In this document: positions 12,001 through 22,318 of the stretch, piece by piece
How the letters are laid out: each line of letters starts with the position of its first letter
Position numbering within the stretch: the stretch's first letter is position 1
Assembly (NCBI RefSeq): GCF_964204645.1
Contig: NC_134033.1
Span: 3,655,631 to 3,719,630, forward strand
DNA from: Tubulanus polymorphus
Taxonomy: Eukaryota > Nemertea > Palaeonemertea > Tubulaniformes > Tubulanidae
Length of the DNA: 64,000 bases
Reading direction: 5' to 3'
Notes under the pieces: model-generated
Database searches by the model: none
Seen by the model: the letters and a program-made list of their open reading frames with translations, nothing else
Told to the model about the DNA's origin: nothing
Program-made: the position numbers and the translations under genes

Positions 12001-15000
12001 CTCACCAAGAACTCCTAGGTTATTCGAAGAAGCCCTGAAGAACCCTTTGTTCTAAGAGTGAACTACTTACGTGGATGAAAGAGCCACACTCCTGCGTTGA
12101 ATTCACCATGAATTTTGACTTGATCAAGTTTTTTCTTAAATGTACATGTATCTACAAAATAACTTCCAGTTATAACGCATGGTCAAAAAGCACAAAACTC
12201 CATGGAATCGTTTCAGAGGGGATTAAGCTGGCAAATATCTCATGGAAACTATTGTTTTAAATCAAATGATATGACGAGGGGCTAGATTATCATAGGGACA
12301 TCTTTCCTGGAACTGTCTACAGATGCCATCATCGGGAGACTTCATTAGGGCTGATGTTTTTTTTGGAAACTGCAGATCAGCAACATTAATGACGTCATAG
12401 AGGGATTTATAACGGTTGCCTACTTCGTGGAAGGGTTTATGATTGATGAAGGCAGACATTCTTTCTGGAACGGTCCGCAGATCAAATAACTTCGAATTCA
12501 ATTGGGGATTTTCAAGCATGAATCCAGGCGTATTCCATCTTTTCCAACGGTGATGTAAAAATAAATTGTCATATTCTGTTAATAAACAATTTAGTCAGAA
12601 GTCTTGTATAACAGTCAGATACGACATTTGTGGCGCAAGAGTTCGGGGCAAATATGATGCAGATTTTATCGAGATAAAGTAAATGCTTACTTTGCCTCGG
12701 TGACAATGTCGTCTGTTTGACGGCAATAACGTGAATGATGATATCAACAGATGCGCAGTTATCGGCGCCCGTTACGATCTTCAAAGTGAGTTCCCGATTT
12801 CCGCTGGTCGGTTCATACCTAAACCCGCATCTAGTGGTCAGTTCTCCACTCAATAGTTGACTTCCGGCATACAACTGCACCGAAGGATTCTTCTTACATT
12901 TTGATACTGTCGTACTCCGATTGACCTTGGACTTTCCGTCAGCATTATCTCCCAGACCGGTATCGGCAGTATCATGATTCCTATAAAATATAGTAAGCCA
13001 TATATCTTACAATCTTTCCAAAAGATGGCTAAATTTTCCAGAATGTGTTAGTAAAGATTGAATCTGCAAATAAGGTACTTCTAAAGTACGAAACTACGAA
13101 ATTACGAAATATGAAACGAAATTACGAAATGCTAAACTACGAAAATGAAATGGCAATTTTTCTCGGGTCCTGCAAAAGTTCGTATGAAATGAAATACGAA
13201 ACGAAATAGTAACTTTTTCGCTTCAGTAGCGGTCTAGAGTGGCAGGATTACGATTTGCGATATCGAAATCCCTGCAGAATAGCTATGCATGCCAAAATAT
13301 ACCTTGTCTCTCCACTCTGCTGAGCTTAAATGTTGACCCGACCAGCCGCCTATCTACCCTGTACATTACTTTTTTTAAACCATGATCAGATACAACAATA
13401 TACTGACCCGAAAGCTGTAGAAATGAAGGGGTAGATAAATTTTATTGGAATTTAAAAAATGAACTTAAACAGAGAAGGTTTTCATTTTTTAGCCTTAGGC
13501 TTCATTATTGGTTTCATGGAAACCCTCACTTTGAATTTACGCTGATCAGGTCACTTTCTGGATCCTTAAGCCCAACGCACACGGCACCGAAAAAAACGTT
13601 TTTTTTCGGTGCCGTGTGCGTTGGAGGAAAAACACGAAACACCGAACTGAAAAACATTTTTCGCGAGCAAAAAATGTTTTTCACGAGCAAAATTACTGTT
13701 GTCTCCATGGATTCCATGGTGCAAGAAATGTTTTCCGCACGTTTTCGTTATGCCGTGTTCGTTGGACGTTTTATCGTTTGCGGGCAAAACGTTTTGCAAG
13801 CCCAACGCACACGGCAAAAAAATTGTTTCATCGAAACAGAAAACACGTTTTTCACAAAACGTTTTTTGCTCGTGAAAAACGTTTTTCAGTTCGGTGTTTT
13901 GTGTTTTGCCTCAACGCACACGGCACCGAAAAAAAACGTTTGTTCAGTGCCGTGTGAGTTGGGCTTTAAGCCAATCGCGTTGTTTGATCTGCGATTGAGG
14001 AAATGAAATAATGACCACACTCTACAGATTCCGATGTATATTTATCATATCAAATTTCGACAAATTTTGGCGTTATGTGCTACGACCATAGTGGCCGTGT
14101 TTGAAATATGACCATTTCTTCGTATTTCGTTTCGTACTTAGCCCTACCCGCAAAAAATAATCGTAATTTCATTTCGCATTTCGATATTTCGTAGTTTCGT
14201 AATTTCATTTCATATTTCGTAATTTCGTCATTTCGTACTTTAGCAGGACCCCGAAGAGGAGGGGGTTATACCAGGAACACTTTTGCGAAGTAGTCTGTAT
14301 GGGTCAAATATCTGATGACGTATAAAAGGTATGTACAGATCATATCACTAGGCTATTGGTTTTAAATGGCTGCAGGTCCTTTCTCGAAAATATCTATATT
14401 GAAGGAGCATGTAGGTTAATAATTTAATTTCATTGTGGATTTACGAACGTAGCCAAGCCATCTTTTAACGATCGACTATAAACCGCCTATTCAATGAAAT
14501 TGACATCGGGTGAAACAGAAATCATCTCGTCCTAAGGGCTCTGATTGCTATTAGCTAATTGATGTTGTAGGGGGATTTGAGCCAACGTAATTTTTACGAA
14601 CCTCATTGAAACGTCGATTTCGAGCAAATCGACGACGATCGAATCCGTCACTTTGCCGGGTAGCAGGCGGACTGTACATTCAGCGAGCGTAGAGTTAGTC
14701 GCCGTCACGTGATTGGTCAACGAGTAGAACTCGCCGTCCGCGTCGACTCGTACCGGATTCTGATCGTTACACGATCGAATCGTCGGATTAAACTTCACCG
14801 CGTAGTGTTCAAAACCGATTCCAACTCCATATATGCCATTCGTTTTGCTTATCGTCACATTTGTGAGTTTAGTCGTCGACGAAACCGGCAATCTCAAACC
14901 GTTTATCCATAATTGAGTAACATTGACGGCGACATTGAGTAAAGTTTCCTCGACCGCTAGACTGGCGCGTTTGATCACGAGGGCGCTTGTGTCAAAGCCG

Positions 15001-18000
15001 CGTCCCGGAATGCCCTGCTCGACCCGGACATTCTCAACTCGGTGCCGTTGAAAATCGATCGATAAACTCGCGGCCAGGTTACCGCCGTAGTTCAACCCGG
15101 CGCCAGAGATATCGACGTTACGTAAAACGCTCGGTTTGGCGTCAGCCGCTAGATGAATTCCGGCCCACGCCCGCGGTAGACATTTTACCTGTATAGGATA
15201 CTCGCAACACCGAACATTGACGGGACATTTTTCAAATTGACAATCGTCGAGCGTTTTAGCGCCCTCTTTACAGTGTATGCTTCTATACGCAATGCGCCCT
15301 TTGATCGGTATTTTGTAGTCGAGTTTCGGTACGTACTTGCCTTTGCCCATTAATCGACAAATGGTCGGGCCTACGGGTAAATATTGAGTTTCAGCCGAGT
15401 AATGTGCGCAGACGGTCCTGTTTTCATTCTCGAGGTAAAACTGTACAACATCCGTATAACCCAAATTGTTAGGCGCCTGCCACCCATATGGTTGTTGCTG
15501 ATTAAGCCAAAAAAATTCTTCGTGAATTTTCGTCGCGTTAAAGATCGTGATTCGCGAATCAGGAATCTGCTGATCGACCATTCGAAAGCGTATACGCGCG
15601 TTGGCGCCACCGTCTGCGAGCAGACGACCGCCGCCGCCAACGAGAAATCCGACGTCGGGCGCCACGTTCAAAACGACGCCCGGTTCGATGCGCAGCGAAC
15701 CGCCGCGTCTAACCATCACGTCGCTTTCGACCGTAAACGGACTTCCGCTCGACGTCAAGGTCAACGCTTCGTATAACCTTCCGCCGAGACGACTTCCGTT
15801 TTTGAACGCACTCAAATCGTGCGTTAGAACCGAACTCGTTCGGGTCAGCGTCGAATCGGTGAAATACGGCACGAGTTTAAACTCGGGCCGCGAAATATTC
15901 ATATTCAGGCCGAGTATCCGATTCTCGATATCGATATCAACGCCCCAATAATTATACGACAAATCGAACATTTCGCCCGTGTTTTCCGGTAACAACGTGC
16001 ACTCGTATTTCGACGCAGGATTGCGGAATACGTTACGTCTGACGACCGTCTCGTCGCCGCCGTACAGCGTCACGACGGAATCGTGCGCCATATTCTCGAC
16101 GAACTCATTCGCGATCAACCGCGCTTCGGTTCGCGGCTTCCCACTCGGGCATCCGTACATTTTGACGATTCCCGTCGCGGCTGAATTTTTAACGAACGAA
16201 TTATTCGTCAAATCAAATGTTATTCCGTAACCCGAATAACCGCAAATACGCGATTCGATGGTCGGCTTTTTTGACAACGCTTTACCGTTGTGTTCGAATT
16301 TTGAATCATTGACAACAACGCGAATATTTTCTTTCACATCGACATCAAAACCCATCGCTGAAACGCGATTATCTGCGAAGCTACAGTTATGAAAAGAGAC
16401 GTCTAGTCCGTTACCACCGTCTACAATCGCTTGGATTCCGATTCGCGACCGGCGGATATCGCATCGTTTTACGAAAATCGCGCTGAGTCTACCGGTGAAG
16501 GTCAGCGCGATTTCGCTGATGTTTTGCGCCTCGAAATCTTCGATGAAAATACGATGACCTGAAAAAAAGTATGCGGACTATCGTAAAAAATCGCAAAGAG
16601 TCCGCATACCCTCTAGAGTCTCATTTTTCAAATTGCGGAAATGTGGAGAAGAATAATTTCTATGAACGGCACGACATCGCTCCTTTGGCAGTCTTAACTT
16701 TTTTCATTGACCAGTTTTGGCTTCAAACCTGCATGTGCTGTTTGACTTGAGCGATACAGAGGAATGATTTGAATGCATACATACATTAGTAATTGATTTT
16801 GATAAATTAATATCCTAATAACTTTATGATTCACAATATTCGCATGTATTAATTTTATATTTCTAACAGTAGACTGCACTTTTTATATGGACTGCCGTTC
16901 TCTGTCCCCATCCCGGTCCTCTCTGTCCTCTCTTTCCCTCTCATCTGGACATTCAAAGAATAAAGGTCTATCCTCATATCACACTACAATAATTTGTAAT
17001 TATTATTATTTCATCTATCTAAGACGAAAATGTTGCCATAAAAAATGGTAATTTAAGGCTACGTTTGTGGTTTACGTTGGGTTAGGGTCAAACATTCAAA
17101 TATTTTACCTTTTTTCAGTGAAATTACCAAAAATCGGTTATCCGGGTTATAGTGCCTTCTAATTTTGACCCATATCTTCGACGACATGCTCGTGACACTC
17201 GAAAAGAGAAAATAAATTCCCGAATATAACAAGGCACCGCTGGAATCGGTGTCTCGAACTTCTATCTTACTTGTAGACCTCTTCGTATCGATTCGTAACA
17301 GTTCCACCACGTCTCCCGCATCGCTTTCAAACGTCTGCAAAACAATGAATAAACGAACTCGATTAATCCGGATCGTTTGAGACTTTAATGAAATTTAATA
17401 AACTCGATTACCAGATATCAGCATTAGTCGTCGTATTTGGACCGCAACCGACCCAGTTATCAAAAACAACAATTGAGGCTCATTGGATTGAAATACACAA
17501 TATTGAAACATTGGAAGTTGGTAAGTTCAGTAACTGTGTCCTGGGGATATGGGTTCAGTAACTGTAAAAGATGGGTCCATTAACTGTGGAACTGAGGCCA
17601 GTAACTGTGGGACTGGGTTCGGTTACTGTGGAACTGGGTTCAGTAACTGTGGAACTGACTGGTTATTGTGGAACTGGGAGTCAGTATAGTTTTAATTGAT
17701 ATAGAAGTTTACGTACCATTTGACAACTGTTTGCGTTCGAATTGTACGGTGTATTGAAGGAAACTGCTAAAACTCCGCTTCCGGATAAACGCCGATTTTT
17801 CGGTTGCGAATTACAAAACAAGATCGCCGAGTTCGGAAACTTCGACGGCGTTTGAATCTTGGCGCCGTTTCTACACCCGATCACTTTCACCGATTTCAAA
17901 ACTGCGTTTTGTCGCCAGGAAGACACCGCCACGCCGATGCCGATGCAGTTTTCAACTGTGACGTTCGTCAACGCTATATGCGACCAAGCGTTATCGACGT

Positions 18001-18511
18001 ACAGTCCCGAGACGGATGAGTTTTCGATTTTGACGTCGTGAACGTGTAAATCCGCCCCGTGACCGTAGATATTGAGGGCGGCGATTCGATCCGTCTGCGT
18101 CGCGTCCGTCTGCCCGGCGTTCTGCACAATCACGTGTCCGATCGTCAGCGATCGATTACCGGCCGTAATCGAAATCCCGACCCATCGCCTCGTACGCATA
18201 GGCGACGTCTCGCTCGAGACGAACACGATTTTCTCCGAGGCCGTGCCGATCATTTCCAGCGCGCCGCCGCTCGCGTTCAAAACGAGCCCGGCTCCGCGCT
18301 CGAAACGGATGAACGCGCCCGGTTCGATTTTCAGCGAACCCTGCACGTTCACCGTTTGACGCGTTTTTATCAAATACGGCCCACCCGCTTTCGTCACCAC
18401 GTGAGTGCCAGTGATCGCGCCGGGCAGACGTAATTCAGTTAGCGCAGAAACGAGCGACGCCGCGGCGACCATCAACAACGCGACCAGCAGAGAAATTCTA
18501 GTCGACGTCAT
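6059..18511 (-). CDS. bark: bark beetle/Anakonda homologue (tricellular junction protein), C-terminus outside the window
   Basis: Five exons join in frame at GT-AG sites: 18511-17717, 17334-17109, 16558-14602, 12980-12691 and 8395-6059 (phases 0, 1, 2, 1, 1), giving about 1,868 residues so far. The start is followed by a clear signal peptide (STRISLLVALLMVAAASLVSA). The body is made of repeated beta-helix segments with many N-glycosylation sites. A cysteine-rich, SRCR-like segment sits near residues 713-800 (exon 3), and a typical SRCR domain (GGRVYRACGGDLW through VRCQPEGWCGV) lies near 1494-1598 (exon 5). The YEVWSNSSRLRLLSY segment near the end of exon 5 is typical of the family. In Drosophila this large single-pass protein organises tricellular junctions of epithelia. 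Exon 5 ends in a perfect GTAAGT donor, yet no further exon is seen in the 6 kb to the left, so the lectin-like and membrane parts must lie beyond the edge or be lost. Introns 3 and 4 are packed with mobile DNA. Confidence 0.88.
10531..11380 (-). mobile_element. Penelope-like element, 5'-truncated, with inverted terminal repeats
   Basis: Two ~120-base end sequences (10531-10652 and 11257-11380) are inverted copies of each other. Each contains the core ACGACGTTTCGATCTCACCC or its complement. Between them lies the GIY-YIG endonuclease frame on the minus strand. Terminal repeats in such inverted arrangement, and hammerhead-type ribozyme motifs within them, are known for Penelope-like elements. 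Most of the reverse transcriptase is missing. Confidence 0.8.
10726..11256 (-). CDS. GIY-YIG endonuclease end of a Penelope-like polyprotein (partial)
   Basis: This is a continuous frame from the last residues of the reverse transcriptase (PPENKKHISEF near 11230) through the GIY-YIG nuclease to a stop at 10726. The GIY-like VYKIPCFGC and the YIG-like IYFGETGR segments are visible (about 11015-11070), followed by RISEHKKDI, the GHRFNFD segment and the common end SKYITSCLAKH. The two cysteines between the GIY and YIG-like elements are typical of Penelope nucleases. There is no start codon of its own at a sensible place, so this is a truncated polyprotein rather than an independent gene. The nuclease part is unbroken, which suggests a fairly recent insertion into the bark beetle intron. 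Confidence 0.8.
   Translation of the reverse strand: MVYTFFNSKPPENKKHISEFIVVPYIPVLEKFRHSLPLLDKQIIFTYENKISKTLVKNNQSKPLDCGVYKIPCFGCDKIYFGETGRDLKTRISEHKKDIINQKPASGVANHVWNTGHRFNFDKAEIIYTSSNYTKRHIVESALITRHSDISTNLNNGFSPHNSLLSKYITSCLAKH
12260..12560. repeat. dispersed GATGACGTCATAG-GGGATTTAT repeat
   Basis: Contains GACGTCATAGAGGGATTTATA, which matches the units of the arrays at 44185-44480 and 45965-46255 (GATGATGTCATAGGGGGATT). It lies in bark beetle intron 4, next to exon 4. Confidence 0.4.
13078..14255. mobile_element. inverted-repeat element made of TACGAAAT words, with a nested second element
   Basis: The left arm (13078-13215) is rich in ACGAAATTACGAAAT words and the right arm (about 14120-14255) in the complementary ATTTCGTAATTTCGT. 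The left arm starts AAAGTACGAAACTACGAAAT and the right arm ends ATTTCGTACTTT, so they are terminal inverted repeats. An ~160-base internal block (13310-13440, CCAGCCGCCTATCTACCCT) is shared with 21420-21560. A second palindromic element is nested at 13569-13967. All of this lies in bark beetle intron 3. Confidence 0.5.
13569..13967. mobile_element. palindromic MITE with CCCAACGCACACGGC ends
   Basis: The ends are AAGCCCAACGCACACGGCAC (from 13567) and its inverted counterpart GTGCCGTGTGAGTTGGGCTT (to 13967). An almost perfect hairpin occupies 13569-13626 (CCAACGCACACGGCACCGAA against TTCGGTGCCGTGTGCGTTGG), and further copies of the same word occur at 13800 and 13913. The long open frames read through this block on both strands are by-products of the palindromes. 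Confidence 0.6.
17515..17690 (+). repeat. ~22-bp tandem repeat GGTTCAGTAACTGTGGAACT
   Basis: About seven imperfect copies of a unit around TTCAGTAACTGTGGAACTGG. They lie in intron 1 of the bark beetle homologue, just downstream of exon 1. Confidence 0.8.
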
Positions 18512-18540
18512 TTTCGGAGAGTTTCCGCCAATTTCGACGG

Positions 18541-18552
18541 TTAGATTCCCAT
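18541..18552 (-). promoter_or_regulatory. short upstream reading frame before the bark beetle start
   Basis: ATG-GGA-ATC-TAA starts 41 bases upstream of the main start codon. The same four-codon frame (ATG-AGA-ATC-TAA) occurs at 63916-63927 before the second copy. It may damp translation, but it could also be simple sequence conservation between recent paralogues. Confidence 0.3.
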
Positions 18553-18822
18553 TCAATTCGTAAAAAGTCTGTTGAGAATTTTTCGTGTTACGAACTGTAA
18601 ATAAATATCAGTATTATTATCATTATTATTCGCGAAGTCTCGATTTTTCTAGGAAAACCGAGAAAAAATATTTGAATATAAGATAAAGTTTTCAAAACGC
18701 AAATCTCTCCACACGGACAATACACATTATATAGAGCTTCATTTCAAATTTCAATGGTGGTCACTTCCCCTCTTTTCAAATTACCCGAGTTTTCCCCGAT
18801 TGTTCCATGTTAAAACACAAAA

Positions 18823-19642
18823 CCTCACTGAGTGAATCTGCTGCAGGTGAATGGAGGAATTCCCCGAGTGAATCTGCTGCAGGTGAATGGAGGAATTCCC
18901 TGAGTGAATCTGCTGCAGGTGAATGGAGAAATTCCATGAGTCAATCTGCTGCAGGTGAATGGAGAAATTCCATGAGTCAATCTGCTGCAGGTGAATGAAG
19001 AAATTCCCTGAGTGAATCTGCTGCAGGTGAATGGAGAAATTCCCTGAGTGAATCTGCTGCAGGTGAATGGAGAAATTACATGAGTCAATCTGCTGCAGGT
19101 GAATGGAGAAATTCCCTGAGTGAATCTGCTGCAGGTGAATGGAGAGATTCATTGAGTGAATTTGCTGCAGGTGAATGGAGAGATTCCCTGAGTGAATCTG
19201 CTGCAGGTGAATGGAGAGATTCATTGAGTGAATTTGCTGCAGGTGAATGGAGAAATTCCTGGAGTGAATCTGCTGCAGGTGAATGGAGGAATTCCCCGAG
19301 TGAATCTGCTGCAGGTGAATGGAGAAATTCCCTGAGTGAATCTGCTGCAGGTGAATGGAGAAATTACATGAGTCAATCTGCTGCAGGTGAATGGAGAAAT
19401 TCCCTGAGTGAATCTGCTGCAGGTGAATGGAGAGATTCATTGAGTGAATTTGCTGCAGGTGAATGGAGAGATTCCCTGAGTGAATCTGCTGCAGGTGAAT
19501 GGAGAGATTCATTGAGTGAATCTACTGCAGGTGAATGGAGAGATTCACTGAGTGAATCTGCTGCAGGAAAATGGAGAGATTCATTGAGTGGATCTGTTGC
19601 AGGTGAATGGAGAGATTCACTGAGTGAATCTGCTGCAGGTTT
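18823..19642 (+). repeat. 36-bp minisatellite, about 22 copies
   Basis: The unit is about GAGTGAATCTGCTGCAGGTG + AATGGAGAAATTCCCT (36 bases). Because 36 is a multiple of three, several frames stay open on both strands, giving a SESAAGEWRNSL-type repeat on one strand and an IHLQQIHSGNFS-type repeat on the other. Sub-variants recur with a 288-base period (8 units; for example AAATTACA at 19073 and 19361), so a block was duplicated. The array sits 300 bases upstream of the bark beetle start. I see no start context or splice sites that would make it coding. Confidence 0.9.
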
Positions 19643-19649
19643 AAGACGT

Positions 19650-21790
19650 AATAATTAAAACGTTTTTCACGAATCACATATTTAAAAAAAATCCAAATCT
19701 TTCTGAGTGTTCCGTTTTTTAACAAAATTTGTCGAATTCCGTTTTGCTTAATCAGGAAATTCCTTTTGCTAGTCTTTTGTTGAAATTATTGTGGGATTTC
19801 TCACTTTTTGTGGGTAGGTATTCATAAAAGCGGATTTCGAAATTTCGATTTCACGTGCCAACGTGCAAAAATATTCAATACGTCGGCAAACACAACAGCC
19901 CAAACGAACACTGTAGAAAACAGGTTTTCCGTGAAAGGAATAATTCGAAGAATCTATTGAACGCACCGATGCCATTATATAATTTACATTTAGATTTTCA
20001 ACAAGATTGATGCAGTTCAACAAACAGAACGAATAAGAAAAAAACATCAGAATAATGTAATCGACCTCGATCATTTGAAATTGAAACAACAATGACGCAC
20101 AACGGTCTAATCATTTTCCCGGTAAAGTTGTTTTCTTATATACTTTCGATATACTTATTGATTAGGCAGTAAATTAAAGAAAGTTGGATTGACTCAATCG
20201 TTTATTTGCCTAGCGCATTACTATAAGATACGTAATCATAGCGCTTTACGAGGGTAATACGTGAAATCATTGCAACACAAGATCACGAAGTCAAGTTTTG
20301 AAGAGACGTTATAAGATGGAAAAATCGTTCCTAAAAATATGTTTGAGGTTCCGTTTATGAGCGTTTGACAGATGAGGAATCCCAAATACTGCGCGGTCGG
20401 ACATTCCATAGTGCGGGTGTAGGGGACAGTGGACTTAAAAGCTCTACCAATTTTTTTTCTACCACCACTATCATTGTTATCAAACTACGTACGTGCAGTA
20501 ACCATTTCCATCTTGCTTATCTATACACGTAGCACCTCTTGCATAATTTGCACGCGGGTCCAGTGCCTTTCAATTTGTAAGTAACCATCCCACCTAAACG
20601 TCCGGCGCTAAAGCCCTCATTAATCATCTGTTTTTTTAAACCGAATTTTCAAAATTGCCCTTAACATCATAATGATCATCATCTTAAAACTGTGAACGCT
20701 AAACTGCATCTCAAAAATTGTTTATCTAAAAGCGGGACATTTACTGCTCAAAAGTCAGTTTAATTACAACAAAGTTTAAATTGTCAATATGTTTAGCTTC
20801 GAGGCTGCAGTTGCTCAAAAGTTGGTATAAGTTAACCAGTGGAAATCTTTCGATATATTGCGACAATTTAAACTGAGTTTGAGCCTAACTGTGGTACAAT
20901 TCAACTCATTAAACTCTAACCAACTTCTGAGAACCAGGGTCCAGTTCCACAGTTCCCAGTTAGGATTTGACTGAGTTAACTCATTGAAAATGAACTAACG
21001 TTAACTCAGAGTTAACTCTAACTCGCAACTGTAGAACTGGGTCCAGGTGCATAGCAGGGGCGGTCCAAGAGAGCCGGAGTGCGCGCGCTCCCATTCGCAG
21101 TTTTTCGTAGCCTTTTACAATATATCTTTCAGATTGCTCTCTCTTGTCATGAAAGTGCCTTGAAATAGCATCAACGTACTAAAATTTCTAAATTGCACAG
21201 CTTTTTACATGGCCCACTAAATACATATACAAATGAATTCATTTTTCTACTCGGTGATTGTTATTTATAGTTCCTAGTCCCAAAAACATATTACAGAAAA
21301 GACAAGTAAGAAAGACACCTACCACCGATCTTCTACTTGTGAATGTCAGTACCACACAGAGTTGCTAGGTTTAATCTGTCGCGTAACCGCAATTCTCTAT
21401 TTAGGCTAAATAAAATCAGAACCTCGTTTCTCATTTCTGCTGAGCAAAAAGTAAACCCGGCCAGCCGCCTATCTACCCTTTACATAACTTTCTTAAACAT
21501 CGTGATCGAGCTAACAATAACAAACCCGGCAGCTACGGAAACGAACTGACTACAAAAATTATTGCAGTTTACAAAAGTGACCCCAGCCGATTAGGAGAAA
21601 CAAGGTATCATTACAGGATAGCCTTATTATCGGGTACCCGTTTTATAAATTCCATTCACCTGAAAGTTCCCCCGGACACAAAAACAACAATTCAGCGCTG
21701 GAATATTCATGTGTACCGGTATCGGTAATACAGGGCTTTTATAAAGGCACGGCACGGCAGTGAGGGAAGGCAGGGTAGGGTTTTACCAGC
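19650..21790. other. intergenic, no supported gene
   Basis: No gene can be supported. A 107-codon frame at 19769-20092 (minus) has no recognisable domain. Two palindromic repeats lie at 20812-21050 (ends TTGCTCAAAAGTTGG/CCAACTTCTGAGAACC, then CAGTTCCACAGTTCCC/GCAACTGTAGAACTGG). 21420-21560 repeats a block of the element at 13310-13440. Confidence 0.5.
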
Positions 21791-21794
21791 ACGA

Positions 21795-22318
21795 ATTATA
21801 GTTATTTTCTATTGAAAGATGGCAGCGCCTGTCGAACACGGTCAAATAGTATTAAGTAATAATATACACATCCTCGCTTGCCAGGGGTCCGGTATCGCTC
21901 CCGAACTCGCTTCTACCGGCCCCCTGGCCTCACGAAGCGTGATTTCATTACTGGCGCTGTTGCGCATGACGTCATATATCAACACGCGACAAAACTTCCG
22001 CGTTCGCTACGTGTTCGCTGATTGGTCCATTTACCGGGAAATTCCATAGATGCCTAATGTCGTTTGTAACAAGCGCTGTGATTGGCCCGACCTGATTCTG
22101 GTCGGCTAGTAACGACTCCAACGACTCGTGAGGTCAAGGGGTTCGAGGAACGGCTTTAGCAGAGTGGGTTCGAATCCCTTGACGGGTGAAGATGTAATAT
22201 ACACCGCACTGCACATGATGCCCGTTTAGCCAACACACTGGGGTGGAATTCTTTTTAATGTTTGAATTATCGCCAGCACTTTAGGGTATTAATTAGTCAG
22301 CACTGAAAGGGTTTCAGT
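21795..22318. mobile_element. TTAA/CCCTTTCAGTGC-type MITE split by a ~320-base insertion
   Basis: Left part (21795-21875, ATTGAAAGATGGCAGCGCCT) and right part (22195-22318, TACACCGCACTGC ... CAGCACTGAAAGGG) are the two halves of the element seen whole at 29987-30260 and 31353-31653. Between them lies an unrelated insertion (about 21876-22195). This insertion starts with a hairpin (CCAGGGGTCCGGTA/TACCGGCCCCCTGG), contains a TGACGTCA site near 21967, and ends with a tRNA-like B box (GTGGGTTCGAATCCC, near 22166). Confidence 0.5.

Larger units (their letters stand above)
9040..12058. mobile_element. TIR element built on repeated AAGAACC motifs
   Basis: The left end (CATTCTTAGAAGAAAGGGTT, from about 9040) and the right end (GAACCCTTTGTTCTAAGAGT, ending about 12058) are inverted relative to each other. 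The first 240 bases and the last 130 bases contain many copies of GAACC/GGTTC words (for example GGTTCCTTGAAGAACC). The interior has no recognisable transposase; the longest frames (9414-9656, 9653-9844) are unassigned. It may be a non-autonomous DNA transposon that was later split by the Penelope copy. Target duplications were not clear. Confidence 0.4.
8396..12690. other. intron 4 of the bark beetle homologue, transposon-filled
   Basis: No exon seen. The intron holds an element bounded by CTTAGAA...AAGGGTTCT-type ends (about 9040-12058), with a Penelope-like copy inserted at 10531-11380. The short reading frames at 9414-10335 have no recognisable domains. Confidence 0.5.

Noticed and set aside
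13566-14006. Frames of 83-130 codons on both strands
   Set aside because: They mirror each other because the region is a palindromic MITE.
18823-19642. CRISPR-like appearance of regular 36-base repeats
   Set aside because: There are no spacers; units are directly adjacent and diverged, and this is animal DNA.
18781-19658. Long repetitive frames on both strands (SAAGEWRNS and IHLQQIHS types)
   Set aside because: The 36-base unit is a multiple of three, so frames stay open by arithmetic. No start context, splice sites or flanking domains.
22110-22190. Possible tRNA gene at a strong B-box
   Set aside because: No pairing acceptor stem or anticodon arm could be found; more likely a SINE-like end.
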